Source: Actinokineospora xionganensis
GTDB lineage: Bacteria; Actinomycetota; Actinomycetes; Mycobacteriales; Pseudonocardiaceae
NCBI RefSeq assembly: GCF_014323725.1
Contig: NZ_JABVED010000010.1
Coordinates: 151,729-215,728, forward strand
Reading direction: 5' to 3'
Length of the DNA stretch: 64,000 nucleotides
Below the pieces are notes generated by a model, which saw only the letters and a program-made list of their open reading frames with translations, did no database searches and was not told where the DNA came from. The position numbers and the translations under genes are program-made. Of this stretch, positions 18,319-27,058 are shown in pieces (the stretch's first letter is position 1; each line of letters begins with the position of its first letter).

Positions 18319-19467
18319 ATGCGGGTACTCCGCCGCGGCGATGGGGGTCCTGCTGTAACCGAGGTCCGGTCCACGCTTCTTGCGCTGGGCCTGCTGCCTT
18401 CGGTCACCGGCATGACTGAACCTGGGTTGTTCGACCAGGCCATGGAACACGCCGTTCGCGCCTTCCAGCAGCAGCGTGGACTGATCACCGACGGGCTCGT
18501 CGGCCCGGCCACCTACCGCGCCCTGCGCGACGCGACCCACCAGCTCGGTGGCCGTCCGCTCGCGTTCATGGTCTCCGCCCCGATCACCGGCGACGACGTG
18601 CTCACCCTGCAGGAACGCCTGCTCGAGCTCGGCTACGACGCGGGTAGGCCCAACGGCGTCTTCGGCGCCCAGACCGAGTCGGCCCTGCGCAACTTCCAGC
18701 GCGACTACGGCCTGACCGTCGACGGCATCTGCGGCCCGGAGACGGTCCGCGCCCTGCGCCAGCTGTCCCCGCGCGCCCGCGGCGGCCGCCCGGTCCTGCT
18801 GCGCGAGCAGGAGCGGGTCCGCAAGGCCGGTCCGCGCCTGCGCGGCAAGCGGATCGTCATCGACCCGGGCCACGGCGGCGCCGACACCGGGCTGTCGGTC
18901 GGCGGGGTCAACGAATCCGACCTGATGTGGGATCTGGCCAGCAGGCTCGAAGGCCGGATGGTCGCCACCGGCATGGAGGCCCTGCTTTCCCGCGGCCGCG
19001 AGCAGTGCCCGCCGGACGAGGCCCGCGCCGCGTTCGCCAACGAGGCGGGCGCCGACCTGTTCCTCTCGCTGCACACCGACTCGAACGCCTCGCCGCGCGC
19101 CCAGGGCGTCGCGAGCTTCCACTTCGGCAGTGGCAACGGCACGACGTCGACCCTCGGCGAGGCCATGGCCGGGCTGATCCAGCGCGAGTTGGCCATGCGC
19201 ACGGGCCTGCGGGACTGCGGGACACACCCGAAGACATGGGACATCCTGCGGCTCACCCGCTGCCCGGCGGTCCGCATCGAGATCGGCTACCTCACCAACG
19301 TCGACGACCGGGCCCGGCTGTCCGACCCGGCGTTCCGCGATGTCGTCGCCGAGGGAATCCTCGTCGCGGTGAAGCGGCTCTACCTGCTCGGGGAGAACGA
19401 CCAGCCGACCGGCAGCTTCACCTTCGCCGACGTGCTGGCCCACGAACTCCTGGCCAAAGCCGAGTAG
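18319..19467 (+). CDS. cwlM: CwlM-like N-acetylmuramoyl-L-alanine amidase family protein
   Basis: This 382-residue protein has two N-terminal peptidoglycan-binding repeats (about 8-70 and 90-148) and an Amidase_3 domain (about 177-365). It has no signal peptide, like mycobacterial CwlM. That protein works in the cytoplasm: phosphorylated by PknB, it activates MurA. All four zinc/catalytic positions of Amidase_3 are present here: His185 (IDPGHGG), Glu199 (GVNESDL), His252 (LSLHTDS) and Glu321 (RIEIGYL). From memory, the M. tuberculosis protein has lost several of these, so this copy may keep amidase activity. ATG 18319 is chosen because GAGGG precedes it; an upstream ATG at 18259 is less likely. 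It is convergent with the GNAT gene. Confidence 0.92.
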   Translation: MRVLRRGDGGPAVTEVRSTLLALGLLPSVTGMTEPGLFDQAMEHAVRAFQQQRGLITDGLVGPATYRALRDATHQLGGRPLAFMVSAPITGDDVLTLQERLLELGYDAGRPNGVFGAQTESALRNFQRDYGLTVDGICGPETVRALRQLSPRARGGRPVLLREQERVRKAGPRLRGKRIVIDPGHGGADTGLSVGGVNESDLMWDLASRLEGRMVATGMEALLSRGREQCPPDEARAAFANEAGADLFLSLHTDSNASPRAQGVASFHFGSGNGTTSTLGEAMAGLIQRELAMRTGLRDCGTHPKTWDILRLTRCPAVRIEIGYLTNVDDRARLSDPAFRDVVAEGILVAVKRLYLLGENDQPTGSFTFADVLAHELLAKAE

Positions 19468-19492
19468 TTAGGTCCTGTCCGCAGGACCTAAC
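19467..19492. terminator. Bidirectional terminator between cwlM and the GNAT gene
   Basis: GTTAGGTCCT and AGGACCTAAC form a perfect 10-bp stem with a 6-base loop. The hairpin overlaps the TAG stop codons of both convergent genes. It has no long T-run. Confidence 0.65.
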
Positions 19493-20114
19493 GCTGGAGC
19501 ACCGGGCTCGCGGTGCTCACCGAGACCGTCCCCAGCAGCCGCTCGAGCGCCGCCTCGACGTCTTCCTTCCAGGTGATGGCCGAGCGCAGTTCAAGGCGCA
19601 GGCGGGGCCACCGGGGGTGCGGGCGCACGGTCTTGAAGCCGACGCTCGTCAGGAAGTCGGCGGGCACGACGCAGGACCGCTCCTCGTCGGGCTGGGCGTC
19701 GCCGAAGGCCTCGATCGCCTTCACACCGCGCCTGGTCAGGTCTTTCGCGACGGCCTGGACCAACATTCGGCCGAGTCCGCCACCACGGAACTCCGGCACG
19801 ACGTGGAAGCCGGTCAGGACGACCGAGTCGGCGCTCACCGGCGACGTCGGGAAGGCCGAAGCCCGCGGGACCGCGTTCGGCGGCGCGTAGAGGACGAACC
19901 CGACGGGCAGTTTGTCGCTGTAGACGACGCGCCCGCAGGAACCCCACTCCAAAAGGACGCTCGAAACCCAGGCCTCTTTCTCGAGTTCGCAGGTGCCGAA
20001 CTCCTCAGCCTGCTCTTTGAGGTGTGGCGCTAGTTCCCAGTACACGCATCCGCGACAGTGCTTCGGAAGGTGCTCCAGGTTGTCCAACGTGACGCCTACA
20101 ACGCGTCGCGACAC
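19488..20114 (-). CDS. GNAT family N-acetyltransferase
   Basis: This is a protein of about 208 residues. The acetyl-CoA binding motif A is seen as HVVPEFRGGGLGRMLVQ (RGGGLG at about 110-115). The N-terminus has a conserved Cys pair, HCRGCVYWELAP, seen in the mycobacterial homologue next to cwlM. GTG at 20114 is preferred over a start 18 bases upstream because GGGAGG lies at the right distance. The acetyl acceptor is unknown. The cwlM-GNAT-par neighbourhood is conserved in actinomycetes. The C-terminus ends at the shared terminator. Confidence 0.88.
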   Translation of the reverse strand: MSRRVVGVTLDNLEHLPKHCRGCVYWELAPHLKEQAEEFGTCELEKEAWVSSVLLEWGSCGRVVYSDKLPVGFVLYAPPNAVPRASAFPTSPVSADSVVLTGFHVVPEFRGGGLGRMLVQAVAKDLTRRGVKAIEAFGDAQPDEERSCVVPADFLTSVGFKTVRPHPRWPRLRLELRSAITWKEDVEAALERLLGTVSVSTASPVLQR

Positions 20115-20290
20115 CCAACCTCCCGCACACATGCGATGCCTCGCGGAACGACCGTCCGCAGGAGGACGGCGTGATACCCAACCCAGAATAGGACCATGTG
20201 CCCTGCGCGGGAACCGTTGAAGCGATAATCAGGGCTAAGTCACCTGTCCGGTTACACTCGATTGATCTACCTGCACCGACGGAGCGCCCG

Positions 20291-21607
20291 ATGACGCCTG
20301 GACAGCCGCCGGAGAGACTCGGCGCGCGCAGCCTCGACCCGCACCTGCAGCGCTACGCCGCGCGAGCTGCGGGGATGACGGCATCCGAGGTCCGTGCGCT
20401 GTTCGCGGTGGCGAGCCGTCCGGAGGTCGTCTCGCTCGCGGGCGGGATGCCGAACCTGGCCGCGCTGCCGCTGGACTTCCTGTCCGAGCAGGTCGCTTCG
20501 ATCATCACCGACGAGGGTCTGACCGCGCTGCAGTACGGCTCGGCGCACGGTGTCCCACTGCTGCGTGAGCAGATCTGCGAGGTGATGGCTCTGGAGGGCG
20601 TCACCGGCCACCCCGACGACTTGGTCGTCACCGTCGGCTCGCAGATGGCACTGGACCTGGTGACCCGCATCTTCTGCGATCCAGGCGACATCGTCCTGGC
20701 CGAGGGGCCGTCGTACGTGGGCGCCCTGGGCACCTTCGCGTCGTACCAGGCCGACGTCCGGCATGTCGCCATGGACGAGCACGGGCTGGTCCCCGAAGCG
20801 CTGCGGGCCGCCCTGGGCGCCGCCCAGCAGGCCGGTCGGCGGGTCAAGTTCCTCTACACGATCCCGAACTTTCAGAACCCCGCAGGCGTGACGATGGCGG
20901 TCAACCGCCGGGCCGAGGTGCTCGACATCTGCGCGCGCCACGACGTGCTCGTCATCGAGGACAACCCGTACGGCCTGCTCGGCTTCGACGGACAGATCTA
21001 CCCGGCGCTGCGCTCGATGGACGCCGACAACGTGATCTACCTCGGCTCGTTCTCCAAGACCTTCGCCTCCGGCCTGCGCGTCGGCTGGGCGCTGGCGCCG
21101 CACGCCGTGCGCGAGAAGCTGGTGCTGGCGGCCGAATCCGCGTCGCTGTGCCCGCCGACGCTCAACCAGCTGATCGTCTCGCGCTACCTCGCCACGCACG
21201 ACTGGAAGGGCCAGATCAAGTCCTTCCAATCGATGTACCGCGAACGGCGCGACGCGCTGCTGTCCGGCCTGGAACAGCACATGCCGCCCGGCTGCACGTG
21301 GACGCGGCCCGACGGCGGCTTCTTCGTCTGGATGACCGTGCCGGAAGGTGTGGACACCAAAGCGATGCAGCCGCGCGCGGTCACCGCCCGGGTCGCCTAC
21401 GTTCCCGGAACCGGCTTCTACGCCGACGGTTTCGGCAGCAGGCAGATGCGGCTGTCGTTCTGCTACCCACCGCCCGAGCGGATCTCCGAGGGCGTGCGCA
21501 GGCTCGCGAGCGTGCTCACCGAGGAGATCGAACTGCTCAACACCTTCGGTCCGTCGACGAGTCGTTCGCTCTCGGGACCGCAGACCCCCACGCCCGACAC
21601 CGCGTGA
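20291..21607 (+). CDS. PLP-dependent aminotransferase, class I/II (LysN-like)
   Basis: This 438-residue fold-type I aminotransferase has the PLP lysine K256 in GSFSKTFASGLRVGW, Asp224 in IEDNPYG and Asn196 in PNFQNPAG. These patterns are typical of the 2-aminoadipate/aromatic aminotransferase group without the MocR DNA-binding domain. ATG 20291 has GGAGCG upstream; a TACACT -10 lies at 20253-20258. The next gene, an ATP-grasp ligase, starts 26 bases downstream, so the two are probably cotranscribed and act on the same amino acid. The true substrate cannot be read from sequence. Confidence 0.9.
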   Translation: MTPGQPPERLGARSLDPHLQRYAARAAGMTASEVRALFAVASRPEVVSLAGGMPNLAALPLDFLSEQVASIITDEGLTALQYGSAHGVPLLREQICEVMALEGVTGHPDDLVVTVGSQMALDLVTRIFCDPGDIVLAEGPSYVGALGTFASYQADVRHVAMDEHGLVPEALRAALGAAQQAGRRVKFLYTIPNFQNPAGVTMAVNRRAEVLDICARHDVLVIEDNPYGLLGFDGQIYPALRSMDADNVIYLGSFSKTFASGLRVGWALAPHAVREKLVLAAESASLCPPTLNQLIVSRYLATHDWKGQIKSFQSMYRERRDALLSGLEQHMPPGCTWTRPDGGFFVWMTVPEGVDTKAMQPRAVTARVAYVPGTGFYADGFGSRQMRLSFCYPPPERISEGVRRLASVLTEEIELLNTFGPSTSRSLSGPQTPTPDTA

Positions 21608-21633
21608 TCAATCGGATAGTCAAGGAGTTCGCA

Positions 21634-22584
21634 GTGACCGATCGCTTCGTGGCCGTACTCGCCGGAGGCCTGTCCCACGAGCGCGATGTGTCGTTGCGGT
21701 CCGGCAGGCGGATCTCCGCCGCCCTGCGGACGGTCGGGGTCACGGTGCAGGAGTGGGACGCCGACGCGAACCTGCTGCACCGGCTGCGCGAACACCGGCC
21801 CGACGCGGTCGTCGTCGCGCTGCACGGCGGCGAGGGTGAGAACGGCTCGATCCAGACGATCTTGGACCTCCTGTCGATCCCGTACGTGGGCACCGATCCG
21901 GACGCGTGCAGGCGGTCGTGGGACAAGCCGACCGCCAAGGCGGAGCTGGCGCGCGCGGGAGTGCTGACGCCGGACTGGGTCGTGCTGCCGCACAGCACGT
22001 TCCGCGAACTGGGCGCGGCGCCCGTCCTGGAGTCGATGGTGCAGCGGCTGGGTCTGCCGCTGATGCTCAAGCCCGACAAGGGCGGCTCGGCGCTCGGCGC
22101 CCAGGTGGTGCGCGACGCGGCGAACCTGCCGACCGCGATGGTCGGCTGCCTCGCCTACAGCGACGCCGTCCTCGCCGAGAAGTTCGTCGACGGAGTCGAG
22201 GTCGCGGTCACGGTGATCGACGGGCCGGATGGCCCCGAGGCGCTTCCCGCGGTCGAGATCGTCCCGGAGAGCGGCGTCTACGACTACACCGCCCGGTACA
22301 CCGCCGGACTCACGACTTTCCACACCCCGGCCCGGCTCGACCCGAAGACCGCCGACGCTGTCGCCGAACTCGCGGTGACAGCGCACAAGCTCCTCGGGCT
22401 CCGCGACATCTCGCGGACCGACGCCGTCATCGATCCGTCGGGCGCCGTCCACTTCCTCGAAGTGAACCTGTCGCCGGGACTGACCGAGACCTCGCTGGTG
22501 CCGATGGCGGTCGAGGCGGCCGGTCGGTCGCTCGGCGCGATCTATGCCGGGCTGATCGACCGAGCCATCGCCCGCTCACGCTGA
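21634..22584 (+). CDS. D-alanine-D-alanine ligase family protein (ATP-grasp)
   Basis: This 316-residue ATP-grasp enzyme carries VALHGGEGENGSIQTILD and IPYVGTDP in the N-terminal domain, as in Ddl. The ATP-binding segment reads LMLKPDKGGSALGAQVV and the metal-binding C-terminus EVNLSPGLTETSLVP. AAGGAG precedes the GTG at 21634. Because it is paired with an aminotransferase and sits beside parB rather than in a mur cluster, it may ligate a different amino acid or dipeptide than housekeeping Ddl. Whether another ddl exists elsewhere is not visible here. Confidence 0.85.
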   Translation: MTDRFVAVLAGGLSHERDVSLRSGRRISAALRTVGVTVQEWDADANLLHRLREHRPDAVVVALHGGEGENGSIQTILDLLSIPYVGTDPDACRRSWDKPTAKAELARAGVLTPDWVVLPHSTFRELGAAPVLESMVQRLGLPLMLKPDKGGSALGAQVVRDAANLPTAMVGCLAYSDAVLAEKFVDGVEVAVTVIDGPDGPEALPAVEIVPESGVYDYTARYTAGLTTFHTPARLDPKTADAVAELAVTAHKLLGLRDISRTDAVIDPSGAVHFLEVNLSPGLTETSLVPMAVEAAGRSLGAIYAGLIDRAIARSR

Positions 22585-22605
22585 GTGAAATTCACCCACT
22601 CAGCG
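22579..22605. terminator. Hairpin between the ligase gene and parB
   Basis: CGCTGAGTG (22579-22587, containing the ligase stop codon) pairs perfectly with CACTCAGCG (22597-22605). The genes converge here. There is no T-run. Confidence 0.55.
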
Positions 22606-22653
22606 CCATCGTCACCGTGACGTAAGTACCTGGTGTGATCCCTTGCGGGATTT

Positions 22654-23643
22654 CTATGTCTGAATTGTCCTATTTTCCGCCATCATGCCGACGATGCGTT
22701 CGAGGTCGTCAACCGACCCGAATTCGACGACAATCCGGCCTTTTCGCTTCCCGAGTTCGACTCGGACGCGGGTGTCGAACTTGTCCGACAGCCGCTCGGC
22801 GACGTCTTGGAGGCCAGGGGCGACCATCGGCTTGCGCGGCGCGGCCTTCGGCTTGGCGGCGGGAGCGCTCTTCGCGAGCGTGACCGCTTCCTCGGTCGCG
22901 CGGACCGACAACCCCTCGGCGACGATGCGGGTCGCCAGCTCCTCCTGCTCGCCCGGCTCCTCAAGTCCCAGCAGAGCACGCGCGTGCCCGGCGGACAGCA
23001 CGCCCGCGGCGACTCGGCGCTGCACGGGGAGGGGGAGTTTGAGCAGTCGGATGGTGTTGGTGATGACCGGCCTGCTGCGCCCGATGCGGACCGCCAGGTC
23101 CTCGTGCGTCACCTCGAACTCTTCGAGCAGCTGCTGGTACGCGGCCGCCTCTTCGAGCGGGTTGAGCTGGACCCGGTGGATGTTCTCCAGCAGCGCGTCG
23201 CGCAGCATGGCGTCGTCGGCCGTCTGCCGGACGATCGCGGGGATGCGCTTGAGCCCGGCTCGCTGCGACGCGCGCAGCCTGCGCTCGCCCATGACGAGCT
23301 CAAACTTGTCGTCACCCAGCTCACGAACCACGATCGGCTGCATGAGCCCGAACTCGCGGATCGAGTGCTCCAACTCGGCGAGCGCGTCCTCGTCGAACAC
23401 CTGCCGCGGCTGCTTCGGGTTCGCCATGATCGACGCCGTGTCGATCTCCCGGTAGACCGCGCCCGCGACGCTGCCGGTGTGGCCGGGCGCCCGGTGGTTG
23501 TTGTGGTGGTTATTGGTCAGCCCCTCGATCCGCACCTCCGTTCGCGGCGTCGTCACGTCGACGGGAGGCGGCGGCGGGCCCTGGGGGATGAGTGCGGCGA
23601 GGCCACGGCCCAGGCCGCCCTTGCGTCCGGCTGGTCCGGTCAT
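22654..23643 (-). CDS. parB: Chromosome-partitioning protein ParB
   Basis: This 329-residue CTP-dependent clamp loads at parS and spreads. The N-terminus reads [12 protein letters not shown], matching the ParA-stimulating motif. The CTP-binding domain contains NPKQPR (75-80) and GERRLRA (119-125). The helix-turn-helix reads [23 protein letters not shown]. The C-terminal dimer domain ends in [11 protein letters not shown]. It overlaps parA by 4 bases. Six parS-like sites lie in this window between 24.5 and 47.5 kb, all around oriC. Confidence 0.98.
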   Translation of the reverse strand: MTGPAGRKGGLGRGLAALIPQGPPPPPVDVTTPRTEVRIEGLTNNHHNNHRAPGHTGSVAGAVYREIDTASIMANPKQPRQVFDEDALAELEHSIREFGLMQPIVVRELGDDKFELVMGERRLRASQRAGLKRIPAIVRQTADDAMLRDALLENIHRVQLNPLEEAAAYQQLLEEFEVTHEDLAVRIGRSRPVITNTIRLLKLPLPVQRRVAAGVLSAGHARALLGLEEPGEQEELATRIVAEGLSVRATEEAVTLAKSAPAAKPKAAPRKPMVAPGLQDVAERLSDKFDTRVRVELGKRKGRIVVEFGSVDDLERIVGMMAENRTIQT

Positions 23644-24536
23644 TGCTGTACCTCTGCTCCTCGGAAGGCGACTTCACGCGCGGCGTCCAGGTACGACATG
23701 GCGCCGCGGGAACCTGGGTCGTAGGCGAGCACGGTCTGGCCGTAGCCGGGGGCTTCGGAGACCTTCACGCTGCGCGGGATGACGGTCTTGAGGACCGTGT
23801 CGCCGAAGTGGTGGCGGACCTCCGAGGTCACCTGGTCGGCGAGCTTGGTGCGGCCGTCGTACATCGTCAGCAGGATCGTCGAGACGGTCAGCGCGCGGTT
23901 CAGGTGACTCTGCACAAGCTCGATGTTGCGCAGCAGCTGGCTGAGTCCTTCGAGCGCGTAATACTCGCACTGGATGGGGATCAGGACTTCCTGGGCGGCG
24001 ACCATCGCGTTGACGGTCAGCAGACCGAGTGACGGCGGGCAGTCGATGAAGACATAGTCCGGGTTGAGCTGGTCGAGCGCCTCGTCGGAGAGCGCCTCCT
24101 TGAGCCGGGACTCACGGCCGGCCATCGAGACCAACTCGATCTCGGCTCCCGCCAGGTCGATCGTGGCGGGCACGCAGAAGAGGAGATCGGACTGGTCGCT
24201 GGTCTGCGCGGCGTCGGCGAGGGTCACCTCGCCGAGAAGCACCTCGTAGACCGACGGCGTGCCGGACCGGTGGTCGACCCCGAGCGCGGTGCTGGCGTTG
24301 CCCTGCGGGTCGAGGTCGATGACCAGGACACGTAGCCCGTGCATGGCGAGCGCGGCGGCCAGGTTGACGGTGCTGGTCGTCTTGCCGACCCCACCCTTCT
24401 GGTTCGCCACGGTCATCACGCGCCGGTGAGTGGGGCGCGGGAACGGTGCTTCCGGGTGCTTCATCCGGGTGGCCCTGGCGGCCTCTTCAGCTATGGGCGT
24501 CCAACCTGCGACGGATGCGGGAGACGGCTGAGTCAC
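23640..24536 (-). CDS. parA: Chromosome-partitioning ATPase ParA
   Basis: This 298-residue Walker-type ATPase moves ParB-parS complexes. The deviant Walker A KGGVGKTT is at 47-54, Walker A' reads [13 protein letters not shown] and Walker B reads [13 protein letters not shown] 40-residue N-terminal extension precedes the fold. GTG start at 24536; an internal ATG at residue 25 is possible. A parS site lies 25 bases upstream of the start, so ParB binding may autoregulate parAB. It is followed by parB with overlapping codons. Confidence 0.97.
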   Translation of the reverse strand: MTQPSPASVAGWTPIAEEAARATRMKHPEAPFPRPTHRRVMTVANQKGGVGKTTSTVNLAAALAMHGLRVLVIDLDPQGNASTALGVDHRSGTPSVYEVLLGEVTLADAAQTSDQSDLLFCVPATIDLAGAEIELVSMAGRESRLKEALSDEALDQLNPDYVFIDCPPSLGLLTVNAMVAAQEVLIPIQCEYYALEGLSQLLRNIELVQSHLNRALTVSTILLTMYDGRTKLADQVTSEVRHHFGDTVLKTVIPRSVKVSEAPGYGQTVLAYDPGSRGAMSYLDAAREVAFRGAEVQQ

Positions 24537-24560
24537 TGGTTTTTCCCCCTCGAAAGCCGT

Positions 24561-24576
24561 TGTTTCACGTGGAACA
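24561..24576. promoter_or_regulatory. parS site 1 (TGTTTCACGTGGAACA)
   Basis: This 16-base site differs from the perfect TGTTTCACGTGAAACA palindrome at one base. It lies between parA and rsmG. Confidence 0.9.
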
Positions 24577-24590
24577 TCCTCGCTCCGTTC

Positions 24591-25280
24591 TCAGGCACGG
24601 TATGCACCCTGATCCTTCCTTGTCCGCCTGCGCGTCATCGCCACCCGGTCGACGACCACGACCGTCGTCGGCACCTCGAGGACATCAGCCCCGCAGGTCT
24701 CGACCCGCGGATCGGCGCCACCCAGTCTGGCCACGGCCTGCCGGTCCCGTGCGATCTCCTCGACGGCGCTGGTGCCCTTGAGTGCCACCAGTCGGCCACC
24801 GACTCGGAGCAACGGCAGACACCACCCACACAACTTGGCAAGTGGGGCGACGGCCCGGGCGGTGACCACATCGGCACCGGCGACGTCGTCCTTGATGCTC
24901 GGTTCCTCGGCTCGGCCGCGGAGAACGATGACCGACGTCAGTCCGAGAGTCTCCACGACCTCGTCCAGCCACGCCACCCGTCGGGCCATAGGTTCCACCA
25001 GAACTATCTGAAGATCCGGCCGGGCGATGGCGAGCGGGATCCCCGGCAGCCCGGCCCCGGAGCCGACGTCGACCACCCGGGACTCGACAGGCATCTGCTC
25101 GGCGACCACGGCGGAGTTGAGGACATGCCGATCCCAGAGCCGCTCGACCTCACGCGGCCCGATAAGTCCCCGCTCCACCCCATGCTCGGTCAGCAACCCG
25201 ACGAACCGCTCCGCGAGCTCCAGCCGATCTCCGAACACAGCGGCAGCAGTGGCCGCGACGGTCCGGTCAACGTTGGTCAT
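24591..25280 (-). CDS. rsmG: 16S rRNA (guanine527-N7)-methyltransferase RsmG
   Basis: This 229-residue SAM-dependent enzyme methylates G527 of 16S rRNA; loss gives low-level streptomycin resistance. The SAM motif reads [17 protein letters not shown] (69-85), preceded by [13 protein letters not shown]. Start ATG 25280 is the first in-frame start that keeps the family N-terminus ([12 protein letters not shown]); the frame upstream runs into a parS site. It lies 54 bases before parA and is probably cotranscribed with parAB. Its C-terminus ends at 24591, close to parS 1. Confidence 0.95.
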   Translation of the reverse strand: MTNVDRTVAATAAAVFGDRLELAERFVGLLTEHGVERGLIGPREVERLWDRHVLNSAVVAEQMPVESRVVDVGSGAGLPGIPLAIARPDLQIVLVEPMARRVAWLDEVVETLGLTSVIVLRGRAEEPSIKDDVAGADVVTARAVAPLAKLCGWCLPLLRVGGRLVALKGTSAVEEIARDRQAVARLGGADPRVETCGADVLEVPTTVVVVDRVAMTRRRTRKDQGAYRA

Positions 25281-25301
25281 ACCGAATAAGTCCCATCCCG
25301 A

Positions 25302-25317
25302 TGTTTCACGTGAAACC
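25302..25317. promoter_or_regulatory. parS site 2 (TGTTTCACGTGAAACC)
   Basis: One mismatch, at the last base, from the perfect parS. It lies 21 bases upstream of the rsmG start, likely over its promoter. Confidence 0.88.
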
Positions 25318-25369
25318 GTGCACTCCGATTGTCGCTGATGCCTCCGGACGACTCCGCAGGCGCTCCGCA

Positions 25370-25385
25370 CGTTTCACGTGAAACA
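25370..25385. promoter_or_regulatory. parS site 3 (CGTTTCACGTGAAACA)
   Basis: One mismatch, at the first base, from the perfect parS. It lies 68 bases from site 2 and marks the left edge of the heptamer-repeat spacer. Confidence 0.88.
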
Positions 25386-26993
25386 TCGAGATTCGGCAGG
25401 GGAGTGGGCCCAACGCCACCAAGCCCGCCGACAACCCGGGTCCAACTCCACCACCAGACATACCTCGACAGCCCGACAGTCAACAACGGCCAACCCGACC
25501 TGCGGGCTCGTCGCGCCCGACCACAACCCCACTCGCACACTGACTCGCCGGGCAGGCCCGGCGGGACGAACACGAAGGGGATGGCTGGCAGGCAACTCCG
25601 ACTGCCCGTCGTCGGTGAGAAATTCCCTTGGCTCGACTACCCACCCCGCACGCCCGCTCCACCCCGCCACGCCCGCTACCGCTGCCGGCACCGGCACGGG
25701 GCTGGCACGGGGCCGGGCACGGGGCCGGCGACCCAGCGACCACATCCCAGCACTCGGCGCCCGGCTGCCATGTCCGACGTGCGGCCGTCAAGGGTCGACT
25801 GTCAGTCCACGCCCTCCGACTCCCGCGCCCGACGCTCAGCCCCAACCCCCAGCTCTCATCCCGCCCCAGCGCCCAGCGTCCGACTCTCGGCGCTCGGCGC
25901 CGCGCCCCACTCTCCGCGTTCAGGCACCCGGTGCCCAGCCCGGTGCGACTCTCGGCCCAGCGCTGGACTGTCCGAGATCTCGCGGCCAGCAGTCGCCCAC
26001 TCCATGGTGGCTACGTGAGATCGCCGCCGATCGCAGCTCCCAGCACCGGCACCCGGCCCGCTGTACCGGCTCCCTGCGCCCGCCACCCGGCCACAGCGCC
26101 CGACGCCTGCCCGCACCTAGTATCCGAGCCCGCACCCGGCCGCCAGCTATCGGCGCTCAGCCGCCAACGCCCCAGCTCCACGCCCAGCACCCGGCTGCCG
26201 GCATCCGGCTGTCCGCACCCGCCTTCTGACTTCCAACGCGCAGCACCAATCACCCCACCCAGCACCCAGTGGTCGCAGCAGCCAACGCCCGGCCCCGCAC
26301 CGAACGCCCTGCGATGCGCGCCCCGCACCCGGCACCCAACGACCCAGTACCCGACGCCCCGCACCCAGCACCCAGCACCGGGCACCGGGCACCCGGTGCC
26401 CGGTGCCCGACACCAGGGCCCAGGGCTCAGCGCCCCGCGTCCGCGTCCGCGCCCGCGCCCAGCATCCGGCGCCCAGCATGCGGGTGTTCGGTGTCCGGGT
26501 GTCCGGTGTCCGACACCCAGCATCCGGCGCCCCCGGGTGCCACGGCCTAGCACCGATCACCGCGCTGGCTGTCTGCGTCCAAGTCCCGACCACAACTCCC
26601 GACCACAGCACGCGACACTTAGCACGCGAGGCCCAACGCCGAGAGCATGCATCTGGGGCCGCCGCCCGGGAGTAGCACCGGGGGGCTAAGAGGCAGCCTC
26701 GGCCCCTGGCTGCTGGGGCCCGCTCTCCGCTCTCGACTTCCGCCCCCGCCCCAACTCCGTCGCCTCCCCGTCTCCCTTGGGTCGCGACAACACACCTCCC
26801 GCACCGGTGCCCTCACCCAAGCCGCCACCCCGTGTGGCCCCCGGCCGGATCCCGCGCAACCGCTCGACCATGTCATCGCCTGGCCGCGCCCCGGCTCGCT
26901 CCCACTGACATCCCAGCCCACGCTGCTCGACAACGCCCGCACGCGCCCAAGCGCACAACCCCAGAAAGCCCCCGCCCGGCCCACCACCGGCAA
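25386..26993. other. 1.6 kb gene-free spacer between rsmG and jag, bordered by parS sites
   Basis: Adjacent genes in this block are normally separated by tens to a few hundred bases. Here 1.6 kb intervenes, with parS 2/3 on the left and parS 4 on the right. The + strand is very C-rich and A/C-biased (CCCAGC, CACCCG words). Open frames on both strands are Pro/Arg- or Gly-rich low complexity without ribosome-binding sites or recognisable domains, and I consider them non-coding. The core is a degenerate 7-base repeat tract listed separately. The outer parts look like decayed versions of the same repeat or plain GC-rich spacer. Confidence 0.7.
25740..26560 (+). repeat. Degenerate 7-bp tandem repeat tract (consensus near GCACCCG/GCACCCA)
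   Basis: Between about 25740 and 26560 the sequence can be cut into successive 7-base words such as GCACCCG, GCACCCA, GTACCCG, ACGCCCC, GCACCGG, GTGCCCG and GTGTCCG. The clearest stretch, 26320-26540, has runs of near-identical words (GCACCCA twice, GCACCGG twice, GTGCCCG twice, GTGTCCG twice). Because 7 is not a multiple of 3, each frame passes through all phases, which explains the spurious long open frames. The unit is related to its own complement (GGGTGC/GCACCC), so local hairpins are likely. No family name is known to me. Confidence 0.75.
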
Positions 26994-27009
26994 TGTTTCA
27001 CGTGAAACA
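26994..27009. promoter_or_regulatory. parS site 4, perfect (TGTTTCACGTGAAACA)
   Basis: Exact 16-base palindrome one base from the jag terminator. It marks the right border of the heptamer spacer. Confidence 0.95.
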
Positions 27010-27010
27010 C

Positions 27011-27045
27011 AAAGGCGCGGCCCGTCATCGACGGGCCGCGCCTTT
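27011..27045. terminator. Terminator after jag
   Basis: AAAGGCGCGGCCCGTC and GACGGGCCGCGCCTTT form a perfect 16-bp stem with a 3-base loop. On the minus strand it ends in CCTTTGTGTTT, suited to ending the rpmH-jag operon. Confidence 0.9.
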
Positions 27046-27058
27046 CAAGCCAAACGAA

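Noticed and set aside
25740..26560. Possible CRISPR array
   Set aside because: The units are 7 bases, contiguous and degenerate, with no unique spacers of regular length and no cas genes.
25628..26689. 353-codon Pro/Arg/Ala open frame in the rsmG-jag spacer
   Set aside because: It arises from the 7-base repeats passing through every frame; no start signal or conserved motif.
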